The notes beneath the pieces are model-generated. The model was not told where the DNA came from. It worked only from the letters and a program-made list of their open reading frames with translations, and made no database searches. A stretch of 64,000 bases of DNA from Rehmannia glutinosa (lineage: Eukaryota; Streptophyta; Magnoliopsida; Lamiales; Orobanchaceae). The stretch covers positions 47,529,335 to 47,593,334 of the forward strand of contig CM071930.1 in NCBI GenBank assembly GCA_016081115.2, given 5' to 3'. Below, piece after piece: positions 10,517-23,077 of this stretch. How positions within the stretch are numbered: the first letter of the stretch is position 1; every line of letters starts with the position of its first letter. A program made the position numbers and the translations under genes.

Positions 10517-11388
10517 ATATGTAAGATTCTTGTAAAATGGAGTGGATTAGCAACAAGAATCACAAGATTTGATGAAGAAATGAAGATTATAGAGAAAAGG
10601 GGGTGAGCGCTGCTGAACGAGGGTTTTGGGGATATTTGAGTTATGTTTGAAAATGAAGAACAGATACGTTATAAGCCAAAAAATAAGCCTGGGTGATCGG
10701 TCGAGGTAGGGTGGACCGCGGCCGACGGCATGGCACTGGCGGCCGGATCGCTTGACTTGGCCCCAAAGTGCAATTTTCCAAACTCCAGAATTTTCCAAAA
10801 TTCAATTCTTCACCCCAAAAGTTTTAAAACTTTGCAAAAAGATAATTATGGACAAAATCCAACATATACGAGTTTCGAGAAAACATATATTCGAGAAAAA
10901 CGAGATTTTACGAGTAGTGCCCTTTTAAAAGAAAATTCACTAAATCATTTAGTGGCACTTATGGGGATGAAATGAAATAGTTTGAAAGAGAAGTGCAAAA
11001 ACAAGACATGAACAAAATATCGAGTTCTAAGAGTAATACGAGTGAACATACCTCGATGGTTTAAGACTCTCTTAGAAGAAGTAATAGACGATAGCCAATG
11101 AATAGGAGATATATAACCTACACAATTCTTTTAAACAAATCTTGCACAAGACATAATAACACAAGTGTAGGCCAAGCAATAAGAGATATCACAATAAAAT
11201 GCTTATGCTATAGAAATCCATAAGAGTTTAAAAATAACATGTAAGGTCTCATTTTCAAAGGATTTTAAAAACACAAATATATATAGAAGACCTTAATTTT
11301 GAAATTATAAAAACTCATTTTGCAATTTAGACATAAATAAAAACATGCATACTAAATTAAAATGCATATGTAAGTAGGGAGATACGGT
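10517..11388 (-). other. Spacer between gag and second ORF of S
   Basis: There is no coding content. A GC-rich patch at about 10690-10755 (GATCGGTCGAGG, GGACCGCGGCCGAC, GCGGCCGGATCG) recalls the palindromes of the LTR U3. It lies 170-240 bp upstream of the second ORF's ATG. The rest is AT-rich. Confidence 0.5.
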
Positions 11389-12729
11389 TTACCAATTACA
11401 CCATTTCCATGGGTTGTGCCGTTCCCATTGTTGATGATACCTTCCCCTTTGAAAATCATCTTGTTGATGATAGCTTCCCCGATTGTTCCATTTCCAAGGA
11501 TTATGTCTTTCCCATTGTTGATAATTTCTTTCTCTTGGAAATTCATTGTGGTGATGTCTTCTCCTTTGATTAAACGAGATGGTCATTTGATGTCTCCTTG
11601 GAGGTATGAATTTTCTTCGATTATTATTTCGCTGGGTACCTAATATAACATTGTTTTGTGGTACCCTCAAGTGTTTGGGTCCTTTGGGATTAGTCTTGAG
11701 ACTTTTAGGTCTCCAAAAATAATTAGAGCTATTTCTAGCCCGACAAGTATTTACCGTATGACCCTTTTTACCGCAATAGAAGCAAGTAATAATTTTCGGA
11801 GCATAATGACCAACATGCATAGGGACTTGATTTCTTTTCACATAATTAACAACACTAGGCTTATAATCAAGTCCTTTATCACAATTATGAATATCAATAA
11901 TCTTGGTCATTTTATCCGTACTGAAGTTGGATTTTGATAAATCCTTTTTCATACAATTAATATCCTCAACAAGAGTACTATTTTCTTTTTCAAGGTTTCT
12001 AACCTTGTTAAGTGTGGTGGTGTGAGCACATGATAGTGATTCATAGGAAGTAGATAAACTATCCTTATCATTTTTCAAAGCATTGAATTCCTTTTTTAAA
12101 TTTTTGTATTTAACAAGCAAGCTTTGGAATTCATTTTGAAGATCATCAAAATCATTTTGCAAATCACAATAATCATTATGTATAACAATATCATAGGAAG
12201 TATAAGGTTTAAGACATACCTCGTTATCTTCTTCGATGCCCATAAGACAATGTTCAACTTCTTCATAGTTGGAAGTTGTAAGAGGCTTGTTCCTTAAATT
12301 TGACATTGTATCCCTTTCAGAAGTAGATGTTTTTGAGTTGCTCCTATCATTTGCATATACTTCATGAATGGCTTCTAATTTTTGCCATACTTCATGAGCC
12401 GATCGAATTCCTACAATAAGATTAAATTCCAAGTTGGTAAGTGAACAATATAAAATATTGAGAGCTTTACCATTTAAGGAGATGATTTTGATCTCTTCAT
12501 CATTGAGCTCTTTGAGGCCTTTGGAGGTGTGTGGTGTGTCTATCATCGGAATGGATTCTCCATTAATGACGATGTTCCAAACATCAAACCCGCAACCTTG
12601 TAAATAACATTCCATTCTTTCTTTCCAAAATACAAAATTTTTGGAATCAAATCTAGGTGGCTTGGTGGTGGAGGTGCCGGAAAGGTGAGCTTCATTCGTA
12701 GCCGACGATCGTTCCTCTTCACTCGCGAT
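11389..12729 (-). CDS. Copia gag of element S
   Basis: This is the capsid/nucleocapsid protein of the element, which coats its RNA in the cytoplasmic particle. The open frame from ATG 12615 gives 408 residues: UBN2-type core (ELNDEEIKIISLNGKALNIL, VWQKLEAIHEVY), a long coiled coil (about residues 150-245), a CCHC knuckle (CFYCGKKGHTVNTC) and an Arg/His/Trp-rich tail with a repeated ERHNPWKW. The same frame stays open upstream of 12615 to 12729 and encodes the usual N-terminal gag residues (KPPRFDSKNFVFWKERM). At 12727-12729 it has ATC where an ATG start is expected. I infer that the original start was lost. If so, translation may begin at the internal Met, or the gene is defective. No protease follows. 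Confidence 0.85.
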   Translation of the reverse strand: MASEEERSSATNEAHLSGTSTTKPPRFDSKNFVFWKERMECYLQGCGFDVWNIVINGESIPMIDTPHTSKGLKELNDEEIKIISLNGKALNILYCSLTNLEFNLIVGIRSAHEVWQKLEAIHEVYANDRSNSKTSTSERDTMSNLRNKPLTTSNYEEVEHCLMGIEEDNEVCLKPYTSYDIVIHNDYCDLQNDFDDLQNEFQSLLVKYKNLKKEFNALKNDKDSLSTSYESLSCAHTTTLNKVRNLEKENSTLVEDINCMKKDLSKSNFSTDKMTKIIDIHNCDKGLDYKPSVVNYVKRNQVPMHVGHYAPKIITCFYCGKKGHTVNTCRARNSSNYFWRPKSLKTNPKGPKHLRVPQNNVILGTQRNNNRRKFIPPRRHQMTISFNQRRRHHHNEFPRERNYQQWERHNPWKWNNRGSYHQQDDFQRGRYHQQWERHNPWKWCNW

Positions 12730-12751
12730 GTGAAACTAGCTTCCCAAAGAG

Positions 12752-12768
12752 TTTGGCTTTGATACCAC
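12752..12768 (-). promoter_or_regulatory. Primer binding site of element S
   Basis: The minus strand reads TGGTATCAAAGCC next to the 5' LTR. This is one mismatch from the usual plant initiator-Met tRNA site TGGTATCAGAGCC. Confidence 0.88.
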
Positions 12769-12769
12769 T

Positions 12770-14254
12770 TGTAAGTCCAAGCGGCTACGATAATCTAGAG
12801 GGGGGGTGAATAGATTATCTCCATCTTTTCGATTATGCTCTCTTTTTCGAACAAAATAAGCCAAGACAATAATAAAGGTGCGGAATATAAACAACACACG
12901 TCGATTTGTAGAGCTTCACCCCACCTAGGGACTACGTGCTCTACCACCCCAGTATATCCGGGATGGGTTTCAAAAAAGAAAAAGAGTTTTATTAATTACC
13001 AAAAATTAATACAAATTCAACTTACAACACCTTGAAGAGCACCACACTCTTCTTCAACACCACCTTTGGAGATTACCACAATCTCCCTTTGAAGATTACC
13101 ACAATCTTCCTTCAACGGCACCTTTGAAGATCACCACAATCTTCAATATTGAAGAATACCAAATTCTTCAACCACTCAAGAGCACCACACTCTTGAAACA
13201 CCTATCACCTAGATCACCCAAGTGTATTCTTTCCACAAGAATACTCACAAGGATGTCTTGTGTTGAATGATGACCAAAATCAAGATTACAACTCAATAAT
13301 GAATAATACAATTTGAGTGCAAGTGTAATCAAGAAATGAAAGCCTAGACCTAAAGATGTGAAAGTGATAAGCTAGGCAAAATTACAACAAGAATAACAAC
13401 AATGAAGAGCTAAAGACTTTGCTTGAATGTATCTTGTTGTGTTGTATTTCAAGTGTTATCTTGGTTGCTCCAAAACTTCCTCTATTTATAGGGGATGATT
13501 GATCAAGCATAGACTCATCTTGGGGATCGAAAATCTACAGAAAAATACAATTAAAATCAAGAATATAGCTGTTAGAAATCAATCCCACAATTTAAGGAAA
13601 GTTTGTCTGTTGTCAAACGGTCAGAAATTTGCTGTCAAACTTGAGGGCGACCGGTCGCACACTGATAGAGATTAAAAACAGACGCTGCTAAAATTACATA
13701 GGGCGACCGGTCCAAGGGGTCTTCGACCGGTCGACCCCTTGTATGACCGGTCCCCCTTATTGATAAAACAAAGATGAGTTGTTCTGTCTCAACGCAAGGC
13801 TTGCAGGCACCACCGGCCGCCCTGGTGACCGGCCGACTGACCGGGCCAACAACGCTGTAGGCACGGCCGACCACAAATATTCCTCCATTTTATTTTCAGT
13901 TCCAAAATACATCTTCAGGTACGGGTTGCCCTATAGGGTGACCGGTCGACCTCGAAACAGAAATGTTGTCCAATTTTTGTCGAAAATAAACCTCAAGAAA
14001 TACTCCAAAAATTTAGTAAAAACATTTTAAACCGATCGTGAGTATTTAGGAACCTTGTTTTGATATAAAAACATATTAACATAAAATCAATAAAGGTGTT
14101 GTCCAATTTTATCTAAAATAAAACTTGAAGAAATACTCCGAGTAAATAGTAAAAACATTTTAAATCATTTAGGAGTATTTGGACCACATTTAAAAATATT
14201 ATTTTGGTGTAAAAATAAAATCATCAAAATTAAGATAAAAACATGTATCAAACA
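12770..14254 (-). repeat. 5' LTR of element S
   Basis: This is the partner of 6410-7902. A minus-strand TATA box lies at 13482-13491, the hairpin array at about 13033-13260, and GACCGGTC at 13649, 13705, 13725, 13745 and 13940. As in the other LTR, the middle three are 20 bp apart. Confidence 0.92.
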
Positions 14255-17078
14255 TCCTAGCCCTGATGTTATGGAGATGGTAAGGACCATCGAGGCTACT
14301 ACCTCACTTGTGCACTCTATGGGACAAGATACCAGGAAAAATGGTGATGAAGCTAAGGAAGGAGATGAAGAGGGCACCTTAGCCAAGCCTACCCCTGAAA
14401 AAGGTGTTGAGACACCTGCCCTATCGGCTGAACACTCTACTGGAAAAATAGCTATGTCTCAAGTTTCCAATGACCCCGCTACTCCTGACTCAGTTGGTGC
14501 GCCAGCTGAGGGGGAAACTACAAACACCACAGTCGGGTTGGAGGAGGCTGTGGGAGACCTTACACAATTGAAGATTGGAGGCGAAGAAATGGAAATCACT
14601 GAAAAACAGAATGGGGTTGACGACGATTAGATGGTTCAGATTGTCTCAGCTGAAATCCCAGCTGCACTACAGGCCAATGAAGCTGTTGATGCAGCCAATG
14701 CAAATGATGGGAAGGAATCCATGATAGTTGAGACTGTTGGCTCTGAAAGAACAATTCTAGAGGTTGAGACCTCAAAGGATGCCATTGAAGACCCTAAAGA
14801 AGCTCAGTCTGCTGAAGGGATTGTTCAAGACCCTGCTGCGGTTAAGACTGCACAAGGGAATTTAGAAAGCCCATCAGTAGTTGAGACTGCTGAGACGAAG
14901 GCCCAAAGGAGGTTGAGACTTCCTTGGGTAAGAATGTTGAAGAAGAAATACCGGCCCCTCAAGAATAGTTAGTGGAAAATGAAAAAAAAAGTGCCTTACA
15001 TGACTCTCAAGAACATGTATCTGTGGAGTTTTTGGACACATATGACGAAACTGAGTCCATTCCTAAAGATAAACCTGAAGAGGACCCAGCAGTTGAGGAG
15101 GCTTTAGCTCAGAGAAGGAAGGCAAGCGACAAAGCTACCTTTTCAAAGTTTACACTGGTTGATGGCCCACCCCCCATGGTGCCATCACCATCCCATGACA
15201 CTGATAAGTCAGCTGAGTAGATGAATACTCAAGAGAAGAAAAACACTACCATACCAATCAATGTTTAGATAGTGAGGATCGATCGGCTCAAAGAAAGCTA
15301 ACACAATTCGAAAAGATACCAAGGACGCTGAAACAACTGAGGCACATAGAGTTGAATCAAGTCTCAAAGGAAAGGGTAAAGCTCCTGAAGGAGAAGAGGG
15401 AGAAATTCCGTTGTTCCCTGATGAACTTTTTGCTAAGTACTTTTTGTTTGTGGCAGAAGTACCTTTGGAAATTGAATTTGCTGCCGAGAGTGTGAAGTAC
15501 ACTATCAACATTCATACCGATGAACTAGAGACTCCAGATGATCGCACGTAGTGCCGTTTGGTTTTGATTTCGATGTTGTTTGTCCTGAAGAGCAGTCCGC
15601 TGATTCATCCGACTTCCGTAAAGCCTTCAAGACCATCTTTGCTGAGACAGAAAATATGGATAAAGCATTTGCAGCATTGAACCAACGGATGGACAATCAA
15701 GATGCAATGATCTCAGTAGACATTCGAGGGACGGTACTAAGAATAAGGGAATGGACAGCCCAAACCAAAGCACTCAAGCATCAGCAAGCCAATTACTTTA
15801 AGTCACTGTTTCCTAAGATGGTGATTTGGAGTGCTGAAAATGCCAAATTTCAGTAGAGATAGAGGAGTCACATCTTCAGGATAGACCAGTCACAAAAAAC
15901 GGACAAGGAGTTATTGAAAGCTCAACAAAAGGCAGATCTTTTAAAGACAGAAGCCAACATGCCCACTGAGATGGTGGTGATGCAAACATAAATGAAACTA
16001 ATGGCTGCTGAAATGAAGGCTCTGAGGTCAGAATTCCGAGCAGCATACTCCACATCCCATGTGAAAATGGATTTAACAAATGCGAACTGGATCTAATCCT
16101 GGGAGTGGGAGTACCCCTCTCAGCTGACTCTCCCTATTGGTGATGATGCCAAAAAGGGGTAAGATAGGAGTAAAGGGGATGATGGTAAAAGAGAAAAGGA
16201 AGGTTTGATTAAGCGGAAAGGAAGCGATGTGAAGAAAACACACCTGAATATCATGCTCGCAAAAATCCCCCAACTCGGCTTAGTTACCAACTCCCTCCTA
16301 AGTCAGCTGCCATAAGGTCTATTAGTTGAAGAGAAAGCTGAATTAGCTTTCAGGAAAACTCGATAAGCTATTGAAGCCGATTTTACCAAGGTGGATGAGA
16401 GACAACGCACGACAAAATATAAAGTCTAGAAGCCGATTTGATGGTCCCTCAGCTGGATTACTTAAGGACTCTCCAGCAGTGAAGCCCCCTCGGGAGTTAG
16501 CTATCCCAAATGTATGATCTGAACCAAGATCCTTAGAGGAATTCCAAACGCTTGCATCGGCAGGATTTTCAAAGTAATGACTCTATCAGAGGCATGGGAC
16601 GTGTACTGGAAGAAGGGTTTAAGCTTTGTCAAGCAGCCGAGAAGCAGCAGACTTGTAACAGTAGTCAACAAACTTTAAGGGCACAAACCGTGCAGTACAC
16701 TCCCAGAGGAGGAGCAAACTCTAGACGAGGAAGGGGAAGGATTGGTGGAAGTAGAAGAGGTAGAAGAACTCCACTCCAAGGCCTAGAGATGTTCGATTTG
16801 TCAATCCTCAGAAGAAAGGATTAATTTACTGGGCTCGGCTGTACGAACTGACAAACAGAGAAGTGAATAGGAGGAATGATATGGCAAGGAGAAGGCAAGA
16901 ACAAGAAAATATTAGGCTTGAACGAGAATGGAGTGAAAGGCAGCTGAGGGAAGACCCAACTACAAAGAGAGTTATGAAAAGTAGAAGAAGGAAGAGGAAG
17001 AAAAGAAGCATAATAGAACTGAAGAAAAGAAGAAGAGCAGGGGATGAAGCTGATAGAAGAAGGAAGCAACAGAGGCAT
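14255..17078 (+). pseudogene. Third ORF of element A, 3' part
   Basis: This continues the accessory ORF broken by element S. Its first five bases are the right target duplication. The longest open pieces are 14271-14630, 14631-14972, 14972-15220 and 15551-15856. They encode a strongly acidic, Glu/Ala/Thr-rich low-complexity protein with repeated VET and AEG words, then a more ordered segment (DFRKAFKTIFAETENMDKAF, coiled-coil-like). From about 16140 it is the same C-terminal module found misplaced at 1704-2408. It ends in an Arg/Lys-rich tail (16863-17081, RRRKRKKRS). Many stops and frame changes show it is dead. The function is unknown; the only support for a protein is the biased composition and the shared C-terminal module. 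Confidence 0.6.
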
Positions 17079-17314
17079 TGAAGACTGCTGAACCCCTTCA
17101 TGTTGTATCATTACATAAATGTAAATACACATACACTTGTAAGTACTCTGTATATGCTCTGATAAAATTGTTGTTTATACATTGTAAAGGCTTTGTAAAG
17201 TACAATAATGATATGTTCAATAAAATGACATATTCTAAACAATCACTCTTTATTTATGCACTATTTACTTTGCAATTTTTATATAAGTTTTGGCATTATC
17301 AACAAGGGAAAAAT
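17079..17314 (+). other. 3' untranslated region and degenerate polypurine tract of element A
   Basis: This AT-rich stretch ends in GGCATTATCAACAAGGGAAA next to the LTR. It looks like a decayed form of the Sirevirus polypurine tract (CATCAAAAAGGGGGAGAT). Confidence 0.55.
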
Positions 17315-18757
17315 TGTTGGGAAATTTATGTAATAGATTTTGATGATACGATATAAAATTTGGATTAGGAAGTTGGCACCCCAATTCAACTATAAATCAA
17401 TTTGTAATAGATAGGGTTCCATGAGCTCAGTCGAAGGCAGCCAAGTTGAGATTGCAGGACTCGACTAAAGATCGAAGAGAAGACACAACTGTGAGACTGC
17501 TGAGTAAAGTGCAGAGAAGTATCAGTCAAGTGGTTGAAGGTTGTTTCTGTCAGCTGGCAGATAGTTAAATCGTTCCTAAAATATTGGAGCTGACTCAAGA
17601 CAAATGGGTAAAGCAGTTGTCAAGTCAAAGTCGACTGTGATGGATCCGTTGTACAAAAGTCAAGGATATTACTTATTATAGTAATATGTTCATACTGCCA
17701 TGTCTAAATGTGCTCATCCTAGAAGCGTGCAAATAGAATGAACCAATGGGAAGCACTGTGCGTGTGTCAGGACCTAAAAAGCTGCACACTTCATTAAAAT
17801 GAGGATATATCACCATCACTTGTTGTACATCAAGAAAATACAAGCCAACGATCAAGAAGTGGAGTTTGAAAATGCATCTACTCTTCAATGGATACATTTT
17901 TGAACTGCCACAATAAAAAGGTGAGGAATTCTTAGAGAGAACACACTTATGCAATCTAAGACTCACAAAAGAAATCAAGAAAAGAAAAGCAATATCTCTC
18001 AAGAATTCAAACATTGTCCTCAAGCCTACTCTCGAAGAAAATCAATCCAACACACTCAGTGAAGGAAAGACTACTTCATTTGTTGAAGAGGAAAAATCTT
18101 ATTTCAAGAACAAGGGGTCTACTCTCCAAGGTTGAAGGAGGTGTAGAAAGGTTCTAGATCGAAGTAGTGCTTTGAACCTGTTGGATGTCTAAGTGATCAA
18201 GTCCAAAGGTGTGAAGGAAGCTGAAGTAGTAGGGCAGTCGTCTTGTAAAGAAGCTGAGTCCCAGGAGCAGCTAGCTGTGTGATCAAAGATGACTCGAACT
18301 GTAACCATTTTGTAACCAAGTCAAGTTACATTAGTGGATTCCTCTAGGGGTTGGAGAAGAGTGGATTAGAGGAATTACCCCATCCTCGAACAACTATAAA
18401 TTGCTTGTGTCATTTTACTTTCATCATACTTACCTTCTTGCATATCTTTATAATTGTTGATTGTTAATTTGCTAAGTCAACTGATAATAACGTATTCAAA
18501 ACTAATGGTGAAAGTTTTCCGCTGTAAAAACTAAGTCAACTGATATTTTAAAGTGTTAGCTGAATTACCTGAGTTATATCAACTGCTCAGTGGTGCCTGT
18601 TGAGTGGCTAACTCTGCTATGCAAGTAAGCTTAGTTGTCCACCAAGGAATTAGCTGAGTTGAGTCAACTCTGAAATTCTAAAAGGACTAAAAATAAAAAG
18701 TTGATAAAGTCTATTCACCCCCTTCTAGACTTTACTTATCACCCCTTGGGACCTACA
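17315..18757 (+). repeat. LTR copy 2 (3' LTR) of element A
   Basis: It starts TGTTGGGAAATTTATGTAA and ends CCCCTTGGGACCTACA. It is about 1.44 kb and matches 1387-3559 without that copy's internal ORF fragment. The two copies differ at many positions, so the element is old. No target duplication could be recognised. Confidence 0.82.
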
Positions 18758-18790
18758 CTTTTATAATTATGATAATATAAACTTAAAGTT

Positions 18791-18821
<31 letters not shown>

Positions 18822-20412
18822 AACATGTATACATATACTTGAAATTAATGAGACGATTTTTTAGTTTGGAGTTTTAAGAAAGTAAGTAGGGGAGAACAAC
18901 ATAATATTTTATATATTTTTAATGTATTTCTTGTCTCTCCTTTTTTCATTAAGTATTTTGTTTTTTGAAAATTTAGATTACTTAAGTTTATAAAATATTT
19001 TTCTAGTTAAAAAAAAATTAAAATGTACTTTCAAGTACAAAAATATTGAAACTATACTAAAAGAATAAAATAAATCGCAATAAGAGTATACTAATATAAG
19101 TATTATTATTTAGGGAGTAAATAAAGTATTTGTTATTCAAGAGTATATTTGACACCAAATTAGACGAGTTAGGGGAATTAGTATATTGTACAACTTTCTT
19201 TAGATGTAGCATAAAAAATCCTAGAATAATTTTTTTATTTTCACTTGCCCTATGAATTCACCTTTTCGTTTTACTTTAAAAGCGAGTGTGAAAAATTAAA
19301 CTTGATCTTTGGAACTATAGTTTCTATTATAAGTTTTTAGAGTTAAAGACATACGGACACAATAACACTCGATATGTCGGTTGAGATTGAGTTCAACTTA
19401 ATTTGTCATGTCCACTGAAGGACCAATATGGTCCTTAGGATTTGTCATTAAAATATGAAATTATAGTTGTAAAGAGGAAAGTGGCCGAAATTCGTCAACA
19501 TGTGACTAAGTTTATTTAAAAGATCTTATAAGATTTTATAATCTAATGCGATAGATGTTATATTTTATCTTGCAAGTAAATTGTTAAAGTGTTAAAATAA
19601 GATGATAAAATGTTAGTAATGATAAATTTATAGTTAAAATAATTAATATTAAAACATATTGTCAAACTAAGATTTTTGAAAAAAAGTTGGGAGGGTTCAA
19701 CCTTTTTTTAAAAATAACTTAATAATTACTAAATTTTAATTTGAGAACTTATAAAAAAATTCTAAAAAATATTTATAAGTTCAAGATTTTTTGAAGAGCT
19801 TATAAGCTCTGCTAAACACCATTTAAAATCTAAGCATCATCTTCAACTAAGCAAAAAAATCAACATCTTGCCACATAAATAGATTAAATGAATCGATTAA
19901 ATGGATTAAATTCACTGGAGAAGAAGGGTTGTTGTATTAAAGAGGAAGCCTTGCACATCCTGGATGTGATCTTCTATTCCAAAATAGTGTTTGATTCCTT
20001 ATTCCAACGCACGGATGATTATCACGTGTGTAAAAGTTACCCGATTAATTTTTAAACATAAATGGTGGATTTTTGTATATCCTAAATGAATACGATTAAA
20101 CACTTAAAAGAACCAGAATTCGGATATATGTACATATCTATAAAGAATCCCTCTCTCCCTATATTAATCAAGTTACAAAAATATTAGTTAAAAAAAGTTG
20201 GGTAACTTAATCGATAATCTCACTATATCTAATCAATATCAAGTATGTATTCCAGAGCAGAGACTAAGCTACTGGTCGTAGAAATCAATTAAAGTAAGAA
20301 CAACAATCGTTATCTTCATATTTACTCATAAGATCCTGTTAGAAAAGTAAATAGCAAAACTTAATCTTTTTGCTTCTTTTTCTGAAACATCAAAGAATAT
20401 CAGAGGTTTGAG
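18758..20412. other. AT-rich intergenic region
   Basis: No coding sequence is visible. A (TA)n microsatellite lies at about 18799-18822. The MITE-like repeat at 19508-19820 is listed separately. The last 150 bases before 20413 would hold the promoter and leader of the NLR pseudogene. Confidence 0.6.
19508..19820. repeat. MITE-like AT-rich repeat, copy 1
   Basis: It resembles the sequence split by the MULE at 55330-55436 and 62101-62410. Both have AAAnATCTTATAAG at the left and TTTTGAAGAGCTTATAAGCT at the right. AGAGCTTATAAGCTCT at 19795-19810 is a perfect 16-bp palindrome. The exact ends and class are not clear. Confidence 0.5.
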
Positions 20413-23070
20413 ATGGCAACTTATGCAACTCTAGTTTTTCTTATGAATACTATGGATCAGATCCAGAATCATACTCGCCTTTCCTTTATTTTCTCGATAG
20501 GGAAAAAAACTGAATCTCTTCGCGAAAAAGTTGTTTTGTTGCAAGAATTTGTGGAGGATAATTATTCTCATGAAGGCTGCAGCACAGAAGCAGAGGTTTT
20601 AGAGAGCGAAATTTCATCTCTAGCTTATGCAGGTGAAGATGTAATTTAATCATAGGTTGTGGATCAAATTCATGATGGTTCCATTTCATTGCTGGAACTA
20701 CAGAAAGTAATAGAATGTATAGGTTCTATCAAGGAAAAGGTTATGAAGTTTAAAGAGAAAAAGGGATCCATACTTGATCTGCAACCCACATCCTCAGTGC
20801 CTGCTACTTTATAGAGAATTGATCTTACCATCGGAAAGAATAATATGGTGGGATTTGGAGACGATTGGATTCAACTCATGGACAGACTCACTGGACAATA
20901 ATATCATCAACAAATCATCCCAATCGTTGACATGAGCGGATTGGTAAGACTAACATTTGCCATAAATGTTTATGAAAACTTGGTTATTGTGCAACACTTT
21001 GACGTTTGTGCTTGGGCTATAGTATCTCATAAGAAAAGGAAATAAATTCTTGTACAACTTTTTTCTTGTCGAAAGAAATAACAAAATAATGAAATGGATC
21101 AATACACTGAAGATGAATTAGGAGAATATTTATACAAAAGTTTATATGGTAAAAGATATTTGATTATACTGGATGATATATGGAATATTGAAGCTTGGGA
21201 CAAAATAAAGTTGTTCCTCCCATATAAAAACAATGGAAGCCAAATTGTTGTAACTACTATGCTATTTTACATTGTTGTTCAATTTAGCTCTTTATATCTG
21301 TCAATATAATTTCTCGATGAGGATAAAAGTTGGAAACTATTTTGTGAAAAGGCATTTGCACAAGAAGGTTTCCCTCATGAATTAGAGGAACTTGGGGAAA
21401 AAGATTGTTAAAAAATGCCAAGGACCTCTCTGTCAATTGTTATGATTGAGGGGCTTCTTGGAAAGTCCCCTAGGACACGAGAATATTGGGATAATATCGC
21501 AAAACATATAAACTTAATTCTGACTTCAAGAGTAAACGAGCAATGCTTGAGTATAGTATCTTTGAGTTATAACAATTTGCCTTCTCATCTAGAGCTATGT
21601 TTTCTTTATATTGGAGTTCTTCAAAAAGATCTTGAAATTCATGTCCCCCAACTTATCAAACTTTAGGTTACTGAGGGATTTCTAAAACCAAATAAGATCC
21701 AAACCTTGGAAGAGGTTGCAGAGGGTTACTTTAAGGTTCTCATTGATAGGAATCTCATTTTAGTTCGTAGTTTGGGGTCGAACGGAAAATCTAGAACTTG
21801 TAACATTCATGATCTTTTAGAGATTTTTGCTTAAGGGTAGCTGAAAAAGAGAAGTTTCTTTATTTCATGCGGGTGCTCGACATTCCAGGAGACATAGATA
21901 GAGAGCGTCGTATTGTATATTTAGAAAACATTCTAGGACAGGATCATGATCATCCTAGAGTCTCTCATGCTTTGCAATCAGCAGAACTTGCCCGTTCTTT
22001 GATGTGCAGGGGGATCTACCACCATTTCAACTTAAATTATTGAGAGTATTGAATGTGGTTGATGATGACTAGCGTAGAAGCTAGTTTTTGGCAAGTTAAT
22101 TGGCTGTACGTTGCTTCTCAACATAACTAGATCTCAAATTCTGAGCTTCCTTTATAAATATCGCTACTATGGAGTGTGCAAACATTGATTATTAGAGTGT
22201 CTTTAAAAGAATGATTGCACCATTAGAAATTTGGGAGATACAACAAATTAGGCATCTAGAGTTTGGCAAAATTTGTCTTCCTGATCCTCCAAGTGACCAA
22301 AAAGATGACATTATTTTGTCAAACCTACAAACACTTCAAGAAGTAGTAAACTTCAAGTTGATTGAGGAAGTATGTTAAAGAATCCCCAACGTGAAAAAAT
22401 TGCGTATAAAGTACGATGATTACTCAGGGAAATGTGAGGGTAGATCATATGACTATTGTCCTTACAATCTTGCCCATTTACATAAACTTGAATCATTAAA
22501 TCTCATTTTCAAAAAGTGCCAAATCCACGTGACTTGTTGAGAACCTCACATTCACGAGTTCGCTCAAGAAGTTGACTCTAAGAAATTGCAATCTTCATTG
22601 GGAAGATTTGACAACGATTAGTTTGTTGCCTCATCTTGAAGTTCAAATTGGAACTAGGTTCTGACTCAGGATCCGAGTGCAACCCTGTTGAGGGACAATT
22701 TATTCACCTAAAATTCTTGAAAATTTATGATTGTGAAGATTTGATTCATTGGAATGCAGACAACTCCCATTTTCCAGTCCTGGAGACTCTTGTTCTTATT
22801 GGGCTGTGGAAATTGGATGAGATCCCTTGGATATCGGAGAAATACCAACACTTGGGTTTATTCGTGTGGAGTGTTGCAGCCAGTCTACAACCATTTCAAC
22901 AGTGAAATTATTGGAAGAACAAGTGAGTTTTGGAAATGAGGGCCTTCAAGTTCAAATAAAGTTTTTCATGAAGATGCTAATGGAGAGTTTTTGGGAAAAG
23001 ATGGAAATAGAGAATTGCACAAGCAATAATCTTCAACTTGGGACTTGGATTACATCTTTTGCATTTAGTC
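20413..23070 (+). pseudogene. NLR disease-resistance pseudogene, R1A-like
   Basis: This is the relic of an intracellular CC-NB-ARC-LRR immune receptor. The ATG at 20413 opens an Rx-type N-terminal domain (TESLREKVVLLQEFVED, SLAYAGEDVI). The P-loop region near 20925 is altered (IVDMSGLVRLTFA instead of a G-x4-GKT loop). Kinase-2 is YLIILDDIW (about 21155-21185), RNBS-B is NGSQIVVTT, and the GLPL motif is degraded at 21412. RNBS-D is LSYNNLPSHLELCFLY (about 21555). An MHD-like HDLLE is near 21808. LRR pieces run from about 22200, and the C-terminal CCSQSTTISTVKLLEE at about 22870 is typical of R1A-type proteins. At least ten stops or frame changes and the missing P-loop lysine show it is dead. 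It is the only host-type gene seen. The class is secure; the R1A subgroup is less so. Confidence 0.88.
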
Positions 23071-23077
23071 TTAGGCC

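Larger units (their letters stand above)
6410..14254 (-). mobile_element. Non-autonomous Sirevirus-like Copia element (S)
   Basis: This complete LTR retrotransposon is on the minus strand. It has two LTRs of about 1.49 kb (6410-7902 and 12770-14254) and the 5-bp duplication TCCTA. Its primer binding site matches initiator methionine tRNA, and a G-rich polypurine tract is present. In element order it holds a gag with a CCHC knuckle and then a second ORF of the putative plant transposon protein type. Protease, integrase, reverse transcriptase and RNase H are all absent, so it must depend on another element. GACCGGTC palindromes in U3 and the AAAAAGGGGGAGAT tract are typical of Sireviruses. Confidence 0.9.

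Noticed and set aside
20413..23070. Functional disease-resistance gene with introns hiding the stops
   Set aside because: Stops and frame changes fall inside conserved motifs, no fitting splice sites surround them, and the P-loop itself is altered.
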